A stretch of 64,000 nt of DNA from Microvirga terricola (GCF_011777495.1 NZ_JAATJS010000003.1:1-64000); one strand, 5' to 3'; numbered from the stretch's first letter, positions 37,014-46,087 are shown. The notes: generated by a model not told the origin, from the letters alone. A program made the numbers and translations.

Positions 37014-37334
37014 TTAGCGCGCGTTCTCCTCGGCGGTCTTGTTCCGCGCGCTCAAGGAGGCCAGCGGGTTGAACGGCGCGTAGGTCTGGTGCTTCCAGTT
37101 GTCGCCGCACTGGCTGCAGATGGAGCGCACCATGTAATCGCTCTGTTCCATGCGCTTGAGCAGCTTCTCCTGGCGCGCCTGCGCATCGTTCTGCTTGTCA
37201 TAGCCGGAAGGCCGCACGGTCAACACCATGGCTTTGGAGGAGGGGGGCGTCTCCTCCGCAGAAGCCGCGCCGGCAAAGGCGCAGGCGAGCAGGGCGGTTG
37301 TCAGAAAGAGGTGCATCGGTCGGATCTTGGTCAT
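37014..37334 (-). CDS. Small secreted protein with a CxxC motif
   Basis: The 106-residue product begins with a signal peptide (MHLFLTTALLACAFAGAASA, cut near residue 26). The mature part has a basic, helical-looking segment (QARQEKLLKRMEQSDYMV) and the motif SICSQCGDNW, which could be a redox or metal-binding pair. The ATG at 37334 is preceded by AGGAC. No family is recognised. It stands alone upstream of the sugE leader. Confidence 0.65.
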   Translation of the reverse strand: MTKIRPMHLFLTTALLACAFAGAASAEETPPSSKAMVLTVRPSGYDKQNDAQARQEKLLKRMEQSDYMVRSICSQCGDNWKHQTYAPFNPLASLSARNKTAEENAR

Positions 37335-37573
37335 GTCCTGACAGGACTCCATTTGGTGGCCGTTCGTCAAGCCGGGGCGAGGATTTTATAAACTTGAGCG
37401 CCTCCGTAGGGAGCGGCGGCGAGGATGGCGATTCGGCAATCGATACGAACATTTCGACATTGTGTATCGTTGTAAACAGTGTTTCGTGTGCGGTCGCCGA
37501 ACCTGTACGGAAGAGATCAGGACGCCGTCGAGGGAAAAGCCCCAGCACCAACGGTGAACGTTTCACACCAACG

Positions 37574-39628
37574 TCAGATGACGAAGAACTCGGTGGCAGT
37601 CATCTTGAGGCCCTTTTTCAGCTGGGCGATTTCCATCGCCTTGCCGCGGGCGCTGCCGTCCGCGTCGTAGGACAGAATACCCGTCTTGTTGTTGTAGATC
37701 AGGTAGTCGTCCTTATCCTTCGCCTTGTCGCCGATGGTGAAGAAGTTCTTGTTCAGTTTGCCGGGCTTCGAAATCGCGCCTTTGCCAAGCTTCCTGAACA
37801 CCGCATTGTCGAGATAGATGCTGTCGTCCTTGACGACGTAGTCGGCGATCTTGTCGAAGTTCGTTTTCTTGTTCGCTTTGGTGTCGAACACGAAGATGTC
37901 CTTTCCCGCGCCGCCGGTTAGAGTGTCGTTGCCGAGGCCGCCATTGAGTGTGTCGTTGCCGGCATCTCCTGAGAGCTGGTTCTTGCCTGCATTGCCGACA
38001 ATCTGATTGGCAAGCGCATTGCCCGTCAGCGACAGAGCGGCGCTGCCGCTTGCCTTGAGATGATCTAGGTTCGCGCCCAACGTGAAGCTGATGCTCGTGA
38101 TCACCGTGTCGATACCGACCGAGTCGAGAATCTGATCTTTGACGGAGTCGACATAATAGGTGTCGTTGCCACGCCCGCCCAACATCGTGTCGGCGCCGGC
38201 GCCGCCATTGAGCACGTTGTCCGCATCGTTGCCGGAGAGCCAGTTGGCCAGGTCGTTTCCGATTAGCGCAAGCGCTCCGTTCCCTTCGGCGAAGAGATAC
38301 TCGACGAAGGCGGGGAGGGTGCAATTGATCGTGGTGTAGAGCACGTCGCTTCCGCTGTCGGAGGTTTCGATCACCCGGTCCCCGGGATTGTCGACGTAAT
38401 AGGAGTCGTTGCCAGATTTTCCTTCCATCGTGTCGGCGCCGGTGCCGCCGATCAGTTCGTCCTTGCCCGCGCCGCCCCACAGGCTGTCGTTGCCCGCGCC
38501 GCCGTCGAGCGTATCGTTGTGATAGCCGCCGTCGAGCCGGTCCATGAGGTTGGTGCCGGTGAGCGAAAGCCCCGCGACGTGTTCGGGACTTGAATAGCCC
38601 GTGGTGATGACGTCGTTCGCGGGCTTGCCCTGTGTCGTGAAATCGGTCGGCGGGAGATAGGCCGGATCGAGGCTGGTCTGGTAGCTCCAGAGAAGCGCGC
38701 CGTCGAGCCATTGGCCGCCATAGGTGGTCATGACCTTGAACAGCGCCTCGTAGCAATCGCGCTGCTCGTCATTGTCGACGGGCTGGTTCTGCAGCCAGCC
38801 GGGGCTCAGGTTGACGCCGTCATAGCTGCCATAGCCGATCTCGGTGAAGATGACCTTCTTGCCCCACGTTTCCGACAGGTTCTTCCAGGTGTCGATGACC
38901 GATGTGGTGCCGTAGACTTTTTGCGAGTTCCAGTTGATCGGCGGCTTGATCCAGGAATCGATCAGGTCCTGTACCGTCGGATTGGTGCTGTTGGTCATGC
39001 TGAAATAGGCATCGACGCCGATATAGTCGACCTTATCCCAGAACTTGATCTTGAGGGCCTCCTCATCGGTCGCGGCATAGGTGACCTTGCCTAAAAAGAC
39101 TTGGCGCACGGCATCGATGATATCGGCCCATTTCTGCGTATAGGACTTGCCGTCGCTGCAGACCTTGGTTGGGTCCGTCATGCTCTTCATTTCGGTGCCG
39201 ACCACGAACATGGCTGCGCCGCCTTCTTGCGCCACCTTCGCGTATTTCACCATCATGGCCTTGTAGTTCTCGAACCACACGGCGGGGTCTGTCGGGTCGA
39301 TCTGCGCGCGCCAGACGCGGTTGTCGGTCTCGACATGGGGCTTCACGACCACATTGAGGCCGCGCGCGACGCTGTCCATGATCGCCTGCTTGACCTGATC
39401 GAAGGTGTCGCTTTCCGACTTCCAGGGCGTGACGGGATCCACGTTCAGCTTCATCTCATTGCTGTGCTCGTCAGCCATGAAGAAATTCGGAACGAGGGAG
39501 ACCGTGTTGGCGCCTGTGGCCTTGATCTGGTCCATCGCGTCCAAGCCGCTCGAGGTCTGGAAGCTGCCGCCCCAATAGGAGGGGAGGCTGATGCCTTCCC
39601 AGGTGAAGATCGTCTCGTCCATCGGCAT
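37574..39628 (-). CDS. RTX-exported glycoside hydrolase (GH113-like TIM barrel)
   Basis: The first about 350 of 684 residues form a TIM-barrel glycosidase resembling GH113 beta-mannanases: WEGISLPSYWGG near the start, GLNVVVKPHVE, VVGTEMKSM with a likely acid/base Glu, and VIFTEIGYGSYDG with a likely nucleophile Glu. Residues about 370-570 contain RTX nonapeptides (DTLDGGAGNDSLWGGAG, GGRGNDTYYVD) interleaved with serralysin-type segments. The last about 110 residues are the same secretion cassette as in the other RTX proteins, ending TATEFFVI. The fusion suggests an enzyme exported by a type I system to act on an extracellular polysaccharide. The substrate is not known. The ATG at 39628 has AGAGGA nine bases upstream. 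Confidence 0.87.
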   Translation of the reverse strand: MPMDETIFTWEGISLPSYWGGSFQTSSGLDAMDQIKATGANTVSLVPNFFMADEHSNEMKLNVDPVTPWKSESDTFDQVKQAIMDSVARGLNVVVKPHVETDNRVWRAQIDPTDPAVWFENYKAMMVKYAKVAQEGGAAMFVVGTEMKSMTDPTKVCSDGKSYTQKWADIIDAVRQVFLGKVTYAATDEEALKIKFWDKVDYIGVDAYFSMTNSTNPTVQDLIDSWIKPPINWNSQKVYGTTSVIDTWKNLSETWGKKVIFTEIGYGSYDGVNLSPGWLQNQPVDNDEQRDCYEALFKVMTTYGGQWLDGALLWSYQTSLDPAYLPPTDFTTQGKPANDVITTGYSSPEHVAGLSLTGTNLMDRLDGGYHNDTLDGGAGNDSLWGGAGKDELIGGTGADTMEGKSGNDSYYVDNPGDRVIETSDSGSDVLYTTINCTLPAFVEYLFAEGNGALALIGNDLANWLSGNDADNVLNGGAGADTMLGGRGNDTYYVDSVKDQILDSVGIDTVITSISFTLGANLDHLKASGSAALSLTGNALANQIVGNAGKNQLSGDAGNDTLNGGLGNDTLTGGAGKDIFVFDTKANKKTNFDKIADYVVKDDSIYLDNAVFRKLGKGAISKPGKLNKNFFTIGDKAKDKDDYLIYNNKTGILSYDADGSARGKAMEIAQLKKGLKMTATEFFVI

Positions 39629-39788
39629 CAGTCGGATTCCTCTTGGGGGCTCACGTGAATCACAATGATATATCATGTATCAACATCGAGAAAAGCACGC
39701 GTGGCCTCTCGGAGGGGGGACCACGGAAGAGTAAACCGCTTCGAAACGCCGCGTGGTAGGCTTCCCTTGCTATCAAGGGCCAAGCTCG

Positions 39789-40619
39789 ATGCCACGACGG
39801 CGGGATGACATCCGCGCGAACTACGCCAGCCCCGACATCGTGGAGCGGGTGCACGCGGCCGTGTCGAAGATAGCCCGCATGGCCGGGCAGTTGACCGCCG
39901 ACATGCTCTATCCGTTCGACCAGATTCACGTCCGCGAGCTGGCGGCGACGCGCGAGCATGTGGAGCGGCTGCATCTCGAAAAAGGCATGCAGGTCGTCGA
40001 TGTCGGATGCGGGATCGGCGGGCCGGCGCGTTACATCGCGATGTCACACGACGTGCATGTCACGGGCGTCGATCCCGTTCCGGAATTCATCGCAGCGGCG
40101 CGCGATCTCACGCGCCGCTGCGGCCTGGAGGACCGAATTGTCTTTCAGGAGGCGGACGCGCTCGCCATGCCTTTTGGCGACAACAGCTTCGATGCGGCGC
40201 TCTGCCTCTACATGGCCATGAACATTGCGGACAAGGGTAGGCTCTGCCGTGAGATTCATCGCGTGCTGAAGCCTGGTGGGCGCGTCGTCTGGAGCGAGAT
40301 CGTGCTCGGCCCCGTCGGCCCGGCGCGGTTTCCGCTGCCTTGGGCCAGCACGCCCTCGGCAAGTTTCCTCGTGCCGGGGCAAGTGCTGCGCCAGATCGTA
40401 AGCAAGAACGGGCTTCGCATCGTCAGTTGGAGCGACGAGACCGAGCGCTTCGTTTCACGCCCGGTGAATGGCGGCTCGGCGGGCAGCGTCTCCGCCAGCC
40501 TGCTGCCAACAGGTCATCGGCTCGTCATGGGCGCAGAGCAATCGCAGAGCCAAAACCTCCTCATGAACATGATGGAAGGTCGGCTGTTGAGCATTCTCAT
40601 CGAAGCGCAGAAAATGTGA
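39789..40619 (+). CDS. Class I SAM-dependent methyltransferase
   Basis: The 276-residue product has an N-terminal helical segment (IVERVHAAVSKIARMAGQLTADMLYPFDQIH) and then a methyltransferase domain: VVDVGCGIGGPARYIA (SAM motif I), VTGVDPVPEF, EADALAMPFGDNSFDAAL and RVLKPGGRVVWSE. The GCGIGGPAR wording and the layout recall sterol C24-, tocopherol- and sarcosine/dimethylglycine methyltransferases, but the substrate cannot be told. The ATG at 39789 is used. A strong hairpin terminator follows the stop codon. Confidence 0.87.
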   Translation: MPRRRDDIRANYASPDIVERVHAAVSKIARMAGQLTADMLYPFDQIHVRELAATREHVERLHLEKGMQVVDVGCGIGGPARYIAMSHDVHVTGVDPVPEFIAAARDLTRRCGLEDRIVFQEADALAMPFGDNSFDAALCLYMAMNIADKGRLCREIHRVLKPGGRVVWSEIVLGPVGPARFPLPWASTPSASFLVPGQVLRQIVSKNGLRIVSWSDETERFVSRPVNGGSAGSVSASLLPTGHRLVMGAEQSQSQNLLMNMMEGRLLSILIEAQKM

Positions 40620-40641
40620 GCAGCATTTTTGGTGAGAGACG

Positions 40642-40676
40642 ACGCAACCGCGCGGTCAGCGCGGTTGCGTTTTATT
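40642..40676 (+). terminator. Intrinsic terminator after the methyltransferase gene
   Basis: A 12-base-pair perfect stem (ACGCAACCGCGC and GCGCGGTTGCGT) with a five-base loop is followed by TTTTATT. It lies 22 bases after the methyltransferase stop codon. Confidence 0.85.
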
Positions 40677-40690
40677 GGTGCTGAAACGCA

Positions 40691-40969
40691 TCAAAGACGG
40701 ATGGGACCGGCAGGGCCCATATACAGGATCGAGAACCCGCGCGAGCGCAGGGAATGAAGGACGGCGTTGGATTTCGCGTGTCCGACCACGAGGCACGGCT
40801 CGTCCTGAGCGGGCGTGTCGAGCGCAAATTCCCGCAGGGCCGCAACCTTTGCCCGCTCGGAAACGGCGCGGATGGTCCAGCGGGCGCCGTCATTGCGGGT
40901 CACGTGAAAATCGACTGGGGGCTTTTGCGGCAGTGCGGTGGGGTGGTGTGCGTGACCGGCTGAAAGCAT
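40691..40969 (-). CDS. Hypothetical small protein (92 aa)
   Basis: The frame has a good ribosome site (GAGGTGATGGA directly before the ATG). The product lacks signal peptide and membrane segments. Its middle part (WTIRAVSERAKVAALREFAL and EPCLVVGHAKSNAVLHSLRSRGF) has a plausible alpha/beta pattern. No family is recognised. It converges on the methyltransferase and uses the other side of the same terminator. The overlapping plus-strand frames look less protein-like. Confidence 0.5.
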   Translation of the reverse strand: MLSAGHAHHPTALPQKPPVDFHVTRNDGARWTIRAVSERAKVAALREFALDTPAQDEPCLVVGHAKSNAVLHSLRSRGFSILYMGPAGPIRL

Positions 40970-41284
40970 TCCATCACCTCATCGAGAAAGGGGCCTAGGT
41001 CGAAATGTTGGCTCTGATTGTCTGCAAAAATCGTGCCCTTTCACCTCCCCTTCCGGTGAGGAGAAGGTCTTTGGGGCTAAAACGGAATTGCAGGGCGGGG
41101 CGTTGCGCCCCCATGGCTCTTCCGGACAGAAATGCCTGAGCCGGAAATCGGTTCCCTCCTTTGAAAGTAGTCAGGCGTTATCTAGGTGCCTGATTCGCGG
41201 CATCAAGGCCCCGGCCCAGCTTGGACCTTGCGCCGTTCGCGCGCCCCGGCTAACCCCGCAGTGGTGGGTGCGGAAGGGCGTATC
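40970..41284. other. Intergenic region with no clear gene
   Basis: About 315 bases hold no convincing frame. A short imperfect hairpin around 41044-41068 (CACCTCCCCTTCCGGTGAGGAG) looks like a REP-type element. GGGAACC occurs on the minus strand at about 41150, but the downstream block does not match the sigma-factor promoters described at 56034 and 57081. Confidence 0.4.
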
Positions 41285-42463
41285 TTGGATCAGTTCGATG
41301 TGGTGGTGGTCGGCGCGGGCGCGGCCGGAATGATGTGCGCGGCCGAGGCTGGCAAGCGTGGCCGTTCCGTGCTCGTGGTTGATCACGCGGCTGCACCCGG
41401 CGAAAAAATTCGTATTTCCGGCGGCGGGCGCTGCAACTTCACCAATCTCAACGCCGCGCCGCAAAACTACATTTCCGGCAATCCGAGCTTCTGCATTTCG
41501 GCTCTGCGACGCTACACGCAGCGGGATTTTATTGCCCTCATCGAGAGCTACGGCATCGCCTACCATGAGAAGACCCTGGGGCAGCTGTTTTGCGACGGCT
41601 CGTCCCGGCAGATCGTCGATCTTCTGCTGGCCGAGATGAAGCGCCACGGCGTGGAGTTGAGCCTGCGCACCGCCGTCGAGCGGGTCGAAAAGACCCCTGA
41701 TGGGTTTCGTCTCGCGTTTTCCAACGGTGCCGCCGAATGCCGCTCGCTCGTCGTCGCAGCCGGCGGCAAGTCGATCCCCAAAATGGGCGCGACGGGCTGG
41801 GGTTATGACATCGCCGCCCAGTTCGGCCTGAGCGTAACCGAAACTCGCCCCGCGCTCGTTCCCCTGACCCTGGAACCCACCACGCTTGAACGACTGAAGC
41901 CGCTCGCCGGCGTGGCGGTGGACGCGGTCGCGTCCTGCGGCAAGGCCCGCTTTCCCGAGGCCATGCTCTTCACCCACCGGGGCTTGAGCGGCCCGGCGAT
42001 CCTGCAAATCTCATCCTATTGGCGGGAGGGCGCGGAGATCACGCTCTCCATGCTGCCCGGCACCAATGTGTTTGAGGAATTGCGCGGTGCCCGCGCGCAG
42101 AACGGCCGCCAGGCGTTGCAGACTGCGCTCTCCGCCTTCCTCCCCAAAAGGCTCGCCCAGCTCATCGCTGAAACCGAGAACGCGACCGGCAATCTCGCCG
42201 ACCTATCCGACAAGGCGCTGCGCCGCATCGACGAGGCGGTCAATCAATGGCGCTTCAAGCCCGCTGGGTCGGAAGGCTACCGCACGGCGGAGGTGACGCT
42301 GGGCGGCGTCGACACGCGCGAACTCGATTCCCGCACCATGGAGGCGAAGTCCATCCCCGGCCTCTACTTCATTGGCGAAGTGGTGGATGTCACGGGCTGG
42401 CTCGGCGGCTATAACTTCCAGTGGGCTTGGTCATCCGGATGGAGCGCCGGGCAGGCCGTGTGA
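41285..42463 (+). CDS. HI0933-like NAD(P)/FAD-dependent oxidoreductase
   Basis: The product (about 392 residues) belongs to the HI0933/BaiN-type flavoprotein family: VVVGAGAAGMMCAAEAGKRG (FAD dinucleotide fold), EKIRISGGGRCNFTN, SLVVAAGGKSIPKMGATGWGY, and a C-terminal GEVVDVTGWLGGYNFQWAWSSG that closes on FAD. BaiN reduces bile-acid intermediates in gut clostridia; other members have no known role, so only redox activity is claimed. No ATG precedes the flavin fold; TTG at 41285 with GGAAGGG about six bases upstream is the best start, with GTG at 41186 as alternative. Confidence 0.88.
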   Translation: MDQFDVVVVGAGAAGMMCAAEAGKRGRSVLVVDHAAAPGEKIRISGGGRCNFTNLNAAPQNYISGNPSFCISALRRYTQRDFIALIESYGIAYHEKTLGQLFCDGSSRQIVDLLLAEMKRHGVELSLRTAVERVEKTPDGFRLAFSNGAAECRSLVVAAGGKSIPKMGATGWGYDIAAQFGLSVTETRPALVPLTLEPTTLERLKPLAGVAVDAVASCGKARFPEAMLFTHRGLSGPAILQISSYWREGAEITLSMLPGTNVFEELRGARAQNGRQALQTALSAFLPKRLAQLIAETENATGNLADLSDKALRRIDEAVNQWRFKPAGSEGYRTAEVTLGGVDTRELDSRTMEAKSIPGLYFIGEVVDVTGWLGGYNFQWAWSSGWSAGQAV

Positions 42464-42536
42464 GGCGCTTGCCTTCGCGACGAGCCCTCTAAATCCGTTG
42501 AGGCGATGCCTCTCGCGGCTCGCGGGAGGCTTAATC

Positions 42537-43910
42537 ATGGCCGAGTACGACGCCATCATCATCGGTGCGGGGCAGGCCGGCCCATCTCTGGCCTTCCGGC
42601 TGGCGAACGCGGGCATGAAAGTTGCCGTCGTCGAGCGCGCCCGCGTCGGCGGCACCTGCGTCAATACAGGCTGTACGCCGACAAAGGCGCTTGTCGCCAG
42701 CGCTTATACCGCCCATCTCGCCCGCCGTGCCGCTGAATACGGCGTCTCCGTCGGTCCGGTGCGAGTGGACATGCGTGAGGTCAAGGCGCGCATGGATGCC
42801 ATCGTCGCGAAATCGCGCGGCGGGCTTGAGGGCGCTTTGCAGAAGGCGAAGAACTGCACGCTCGTCAAAGGGCACGCGCGCTTCATCTCGCCGCGCGAAG
42901 TCAGCGTCGGCGATCAGGTGCTGAAGGCGGAGCGGATTTTTATCAATGTCGGTGGCAGACCATCCGCGCCGCCCATGCCGGGGCTCGATCAGGTCGCCTA
43001 CCTCACCAGCTCGTCGATCCTGGACCTCGATACAATTCCTGAGCACCTTGTCATCGTCGGCGGCAGCTATATCGGCCTCGAATACGGCCAGATGTTTCGC
43101 CGCTTCGGCAGCGAGGTGACCATCGTCGAAATGGCGCCACGCCTCATCCAGAGGGAGGATGAGGACGTATCCACGGCGATTGCGGAAATTCTCGAACGCG
43201 AGGGGATCAATCTGCGGCTCAATGCCAAATGCATCGCACTCGCGCCGCATGAAAAGGGCGTCGCCGTCACCCTTGATTGCGAAAACGGCCCACCCATCGC
43301 GACGGGCTCGCATGTGCTGCTCGCGGTGGGCCGTCGCGTCAACACCGACGATTTGGGGTTGGAGGCGGCAGGCATCGCTTACGACAGTCACGGCATCATC
43401 ATCGTGGACGATGAATTATGCACCAATGTGCCGGGTATCTGGGCGCTGGGCGATTGCAATGGCAAAGGCGCGTTCACGCACACGGCCTATAACGATTTCG
43501 AGATCGTCGCCGCCAACCTGCTCGACGGTGCGTCGCGCCGGGTGAGCGACCGCGTTCAGACCTATGCACTCTACATCGACCCGCCGCTCGGTCGCGCGGG
43601 CATGACACAGGCGCAAGCGGTGCAAGCAGGAAAACGCGTACTCATCGGCCAGCGCCCGATGACTCGCGTCGCGCGCGCGGTCGAGAAAGGCGAAACGCAG
43701 GGCTTCATGAAGGTGATGGTCGATGCCGACACGAACGAGCTTCTGGGCGCATCGATCCTCGGCCCCGGCGGGGATGAGGTCGTTCACACGGTGCTCGACA
43801 TGATTGATGCAAAAGCTCCTTACACGGTTCTGCGCGATGCGGTGCACATCCACCCCACAGTCGCCGAACTTGTGCCGACCATTCTCGGGCGTCTCGAACC
43901 GGCGAAGTGA
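42537..43910 (+). CDS. Pyridine nucleotide-disulfide oxidoreductase (mercuric-reductase-like)
   Basis: The 457-residue product has FAD- and NAD-binding folds (IIIGAGQAGPSLAFRLA and VIVGGSYIGLEYGQMF), the redox disulfide in GGTCVNTGCTPTKAL, ALGDCNG, and the dimerisation-domain motif HIHPTVAEL with the conserved His. This is the class I disulfide-reductase plan shared by mercuric, lipoamide and glutathione reductases. The extra N-terminal metal-binding domain and C-terminal Cys pair of true mercuric reductases are absent, so the substrate is unknown. GGGAGG lies eight bases before the ATG at 42537. It probably forms a transcript with the upstream flavoprotein (gap 73 bases). Confidence 0.88.
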   Translation: MAEYDAIIIGAGQAGPSLAFRLANAGMKVAVVERARVGGTCVNTGCTPTKALVASAYTAHLARRAAEYGVSVGPVRVDMREVKARMDAIVAKSRGGLEGALQKAKNCTLVKGHARFISPREVSVGDQVLKAERIFINVGGRPSAPPMPGLDQVAYLTSSSILDLDTIPEHLVIVGGSYIGLEYGQMFRRFGSEVTIVEMAPRLIQREDEDVSTAIAEILEREGINLRLNAKCIALAPHEKGVAVTLDCENGPPIATGSHVLLAVGRRVNTDDLGLEAAGIAYDSHGIIIVDDELCTNVPGIWALGDCNGKGAFTHTAYNDFEIVAANLLDGASRRVSDRVQTYALYIDPPLGRAGMTQAQAVQAGKRVLIGQRPMTRVARAVEKGETQGFMKVMVDADTNELLGASILGPGGDEVVHTVLDMIDAKAPYTVLRDAVHIHPTVAELVPTILGRLEPAK

Positions 43911-43919
43911 GTGTGGCGA

Positions 43920-44669
43920 TTACGCCAAGCCGCCGAGCGGGATGATGTCCTTGGCGTCAGGATGGTACGGGGTTCCCTGCCAGTCGCCGAGCCATGTCTC
44001 GACCATGAGACCGGCGGCGGCGATCATATCCGCGAGTTCTTCCAGCGGTGTGAAGCGGATCTGTGCCGAGCCAGAAAAAGCCTGACCTGTCGCGAGAATG
44101 CGGTAGCCGTTTTCATAGGTGAGAATGTTCGTGCTGTCATCGAATGACGGCTCGTTCCAGGCTTCAAGCGGACCGAGCTGGGGATGATCGAGCCTATGCA
44201 GGGTATTGTGCTGGTTGCGGTTCTCCCACGTCCGGATCGCCGGGTTGCGGCTGTCGAAAATGAATCGCCCATCCGGCTTCAAATGGGCGGCGATGGTCGC
44301 CAGCACGGCCCGCTGATCGTCCTCCGTCAGAAAGACCTGAAAGACGTGCCCTGTCAGCACGATGAGATCGAAGCGCTGACCGAGACGCACGTTGCGCGCA
44401 TCGGCTTCCACCCACGTCACCTCGCGTCCGCCCGGCCGCTTGCGTGCGATATCGAGCATCGCCCCAGCGGGGTCGACGCCGGTCACCGAGCGATTCACCG
44501 CCAGCGCCGCCGCGAGTTCGCCTGTGCCGCAGCCGAGATCGAGAACGGACTGAGCATCCGCGGCCAGCGTCACGCAGTAGTCGAAGTCGACGCCCCATCG
44601 GTTCGCGGCATCGTAGAGCTGCGCCAGATTGGGATCGCGGTAGAGCGGATCGTCCGTCGGATCGTTCAT
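43920..44669 (-). CDS. Class I SAM-dependent methyltransferase
   Basis: The 249-residue product has the SAM-binding motif VLDLGCGTGELAAALA, then VTGVDPAGAMLDIARKRPGG, VEADARNVRLGQRFDLIVLTGHVFQVF and LKPDGRFIFDSRNP. The C-terminal half is beta-rich (FSGSAQIRFTPLEELADMI), as in small-molecule methyltransferases of the UbiE/Methyltransf_25 type. The substrate is unknown. It is transcribed in the same direction as the MocR-type regulator upstream (gap about 19 bases) and converges on the disulfide reductase. Confidence 0.87.
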   Translation of the reverse strand: MNDPTDDPLYRDPNLAQLYDAANRWGVDFDYCVTLAADAQSVLDLGCGTGELAAALAVNRSVTGVDPAGAMLDIARKRPGGREVTWVEADARNVRLGQRFDLIVLTGHVFQVFLTEDDQRAVLATIAAHLKPDGRFIFDSRNPAIRTWENRNQHNTLHRLDHPQLGPLEAWNEPSFDDSTNILTYENGYRILATGQAFSGSAQIRFTPLEELADMIAAAGLMVETWLGDWQGTPYHPDAKDIIPLGGLA

Positions 44670-44688
44670 GTGTCGTTCCTTATCCGCT

Positions 44689-46038
44689 TCACACCGATAT
44701 GCGGCCGAACATCGTTTCAGGGTCGATCAGCGCAATCGCGTCGGCGACTTCCTCGACATTCACCGTGAGATGGCTCGTCGCGACGCGGACATGATGCGTC
44801 GGCTTGATGGAGCATTTGCGCCCCGGCAGTACCGCGATGCGCCGCGCCGCCAATGTCACCATGGCGAATTGCTCGGACCGCACGGGGATCCAGAGGCACA
44901 GGCCGTCCCTGTCCGGCAGATGCACGCCGCGTTGCGTGAGCGCGGCGAGAAGCGCACGTCGCCGCTCGGCATAAACGGATTTTGCGTGCACGACGATGTC
45001 CGCCGTTTTCTGATCGTTGATGAGCCACGCGACGGCATCTTGCAGAATGCGGCTCGTCCAGCCCGCGCCGAAGCTGCGATAGGCCTGGATCTGACTGACG
45101 ATGTCGTTCGAACTCGACAGAACGGCGAGGCGCAGATCGGGCCCAAAAGTTTTGGAATAGGACATGATGTGCACCGTCCGCTCCGGAAAATGCGCACCAA
45201 GGCTCGCGGGCGGCTGCGCGGAGAGATTGCTGATGCCGTCATCCTCCACGATCAGCGTATCGCTGTCTTTCAGGAGGCGCGCCATGTCGTCGAGCCGCGC
45301 CGCGCTGACCTTGTGTCCGGTGACCGCGTGCGTGCGCGGCTGATAGAGGAAGGCTGCGGGTTTTCTCTGCAGCGCTTGCGCGAGACAATCCAGCCTCGGC
45401 CCTTCCTCGTCGCACGCGACGGGCACGACATGCGCGCCGAGATTGTCCAGAATGTCCAACAGGCGCATCTGCGTCGGGTCTTCGATGGCGATGACCGAGC
45501 CTGGCATCACGAGGGCCTGAAGCGTCACATAGATCGCCTCGAAGCCGCCATTGGCCGCAAGAAAAGCCTGCGCGGGATAGGGCCATTTTTCACGCACGGC
45601 CTCGCGCAACGCGTCCGTGATCGGAATGCGCTGATAGCTGTTCAACCTGCCCGTTTTCGCGCCGTGCGAGAGCGCCTCTTCGAGTGGGGGCAGCAGGGCT
45701 GGGTCCGGCGTCGCGACGCTGAGGTCGATCACGTGGTCGCCGAAGTTGCCGATGTTTTCGAAACGCTGCGGGCGAGGGGCGATCTTGTCGCCGCTGACCC
45801 ACACGCCGGTGCGGCCGCGTCCGCTGATGACCTTGTGCCGCCGCAGCTCGCTCCAGGCGGATGAAATTGTCGCAGGGCTCACGCCGAGGGCCTGCGCCAG
45901 CTCGCGGACCGGAGGCAATTGGATGCCCACCGGAATCGCGCCGGAGCGGATCAAAGCACTGGTTTCAAGGGCAATTCCGCGCGTCGTCCTGTCTTGGAGA
46001 CGCTCAGCGAGCCATTCGATGGAGAGAGTATTGGTCAT
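44689..46038 (-). CDS. MocR-type regulator (GntR helix-turn-helix fused to aminotransferase fold)
   Basis: The 449-residue product joins an N-terminal GntR winged helix (about 5-75: IPVGIQLPPVRELAQALGVSPATISSAWSELRRHKVI) to a class I/II aminotransferase-like domain. The PLP lysine is visible in MSYSKTFGPDLRLAVLSS. MocR proteins use PLP or its amino-acid adducts as signal and usually control neighbouring, divergent genes. Here that is the operon starting at 46142, whose amino-acid-type ABC transporter fits such a signal. An inverted repeat in the shared intergenic region is a candidate operator. Confidence 0.92.
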   Translation of the reverse strand: MTNTLSIEWLAERLQDRTTRGIALETSALIRSGAIPVGIQLPPVRELAQALGVSPATISSAWSELRRHKVISGRGRTGVWVSGDKIAPRPQRFENIGNFGDHVIDLSVATPDPALLPPLEEALSHGAKTGRLNSYQRIPITDALREAVREKWPYPAQAFLAANGGFEAIYVTLQALVMPGSVIAIEDPTQMRLLDILDNLGAHVVPVACDEEGPRLDCLAQALQRKPAAFLYQPRTHAVTGHKVSAARLDDMARLLKDSDTLIVEDDGISNLSAQPPASLGAHFPERTVHIMSYSKTFGPDLRLAVLSSSNDIVSQIQAYRSFGAGWTSRILQDAVAWLINDQKTADIVVHAKSVYAERRRALLAALTQRGVHLPDRDGLCLWIPVRSEQFAMVTLAARRIAVLPGRKCSIKPTHHVRVATSHLTVNVEEVADAIALIDPETMFGRISV

Positions 46039-46043
46039 CCGAA

Positions 46044-46087
46044 CTTTCTTTGTTCAGTAACAAAACTATCATTGTCCAGCAGAAAGT
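46044..46087. promoter_or_regulatory. Candidate MocR operator
   Basis: The 103-base divergent region contains a perfect inverted repeat TTTGTT-CAGT-AACAAA at 46049-46064, nested in a wider pair ACTTTCT (46044-46050) and AGAAAGT (46081-46087). This AT-rich block is the natural place for the MocR-type regulator to bind and for both promoters to lie. Assignment is by position and symmetry only. Confidence 0.55.

Noticed and set aside
41145..41160. GGGAACC on the minus strand as a third ECF promoter
   Set aside because: The block 16 bases downstream reads ATTTCT rather than ATCYAA, so only one half of the promoter matches.
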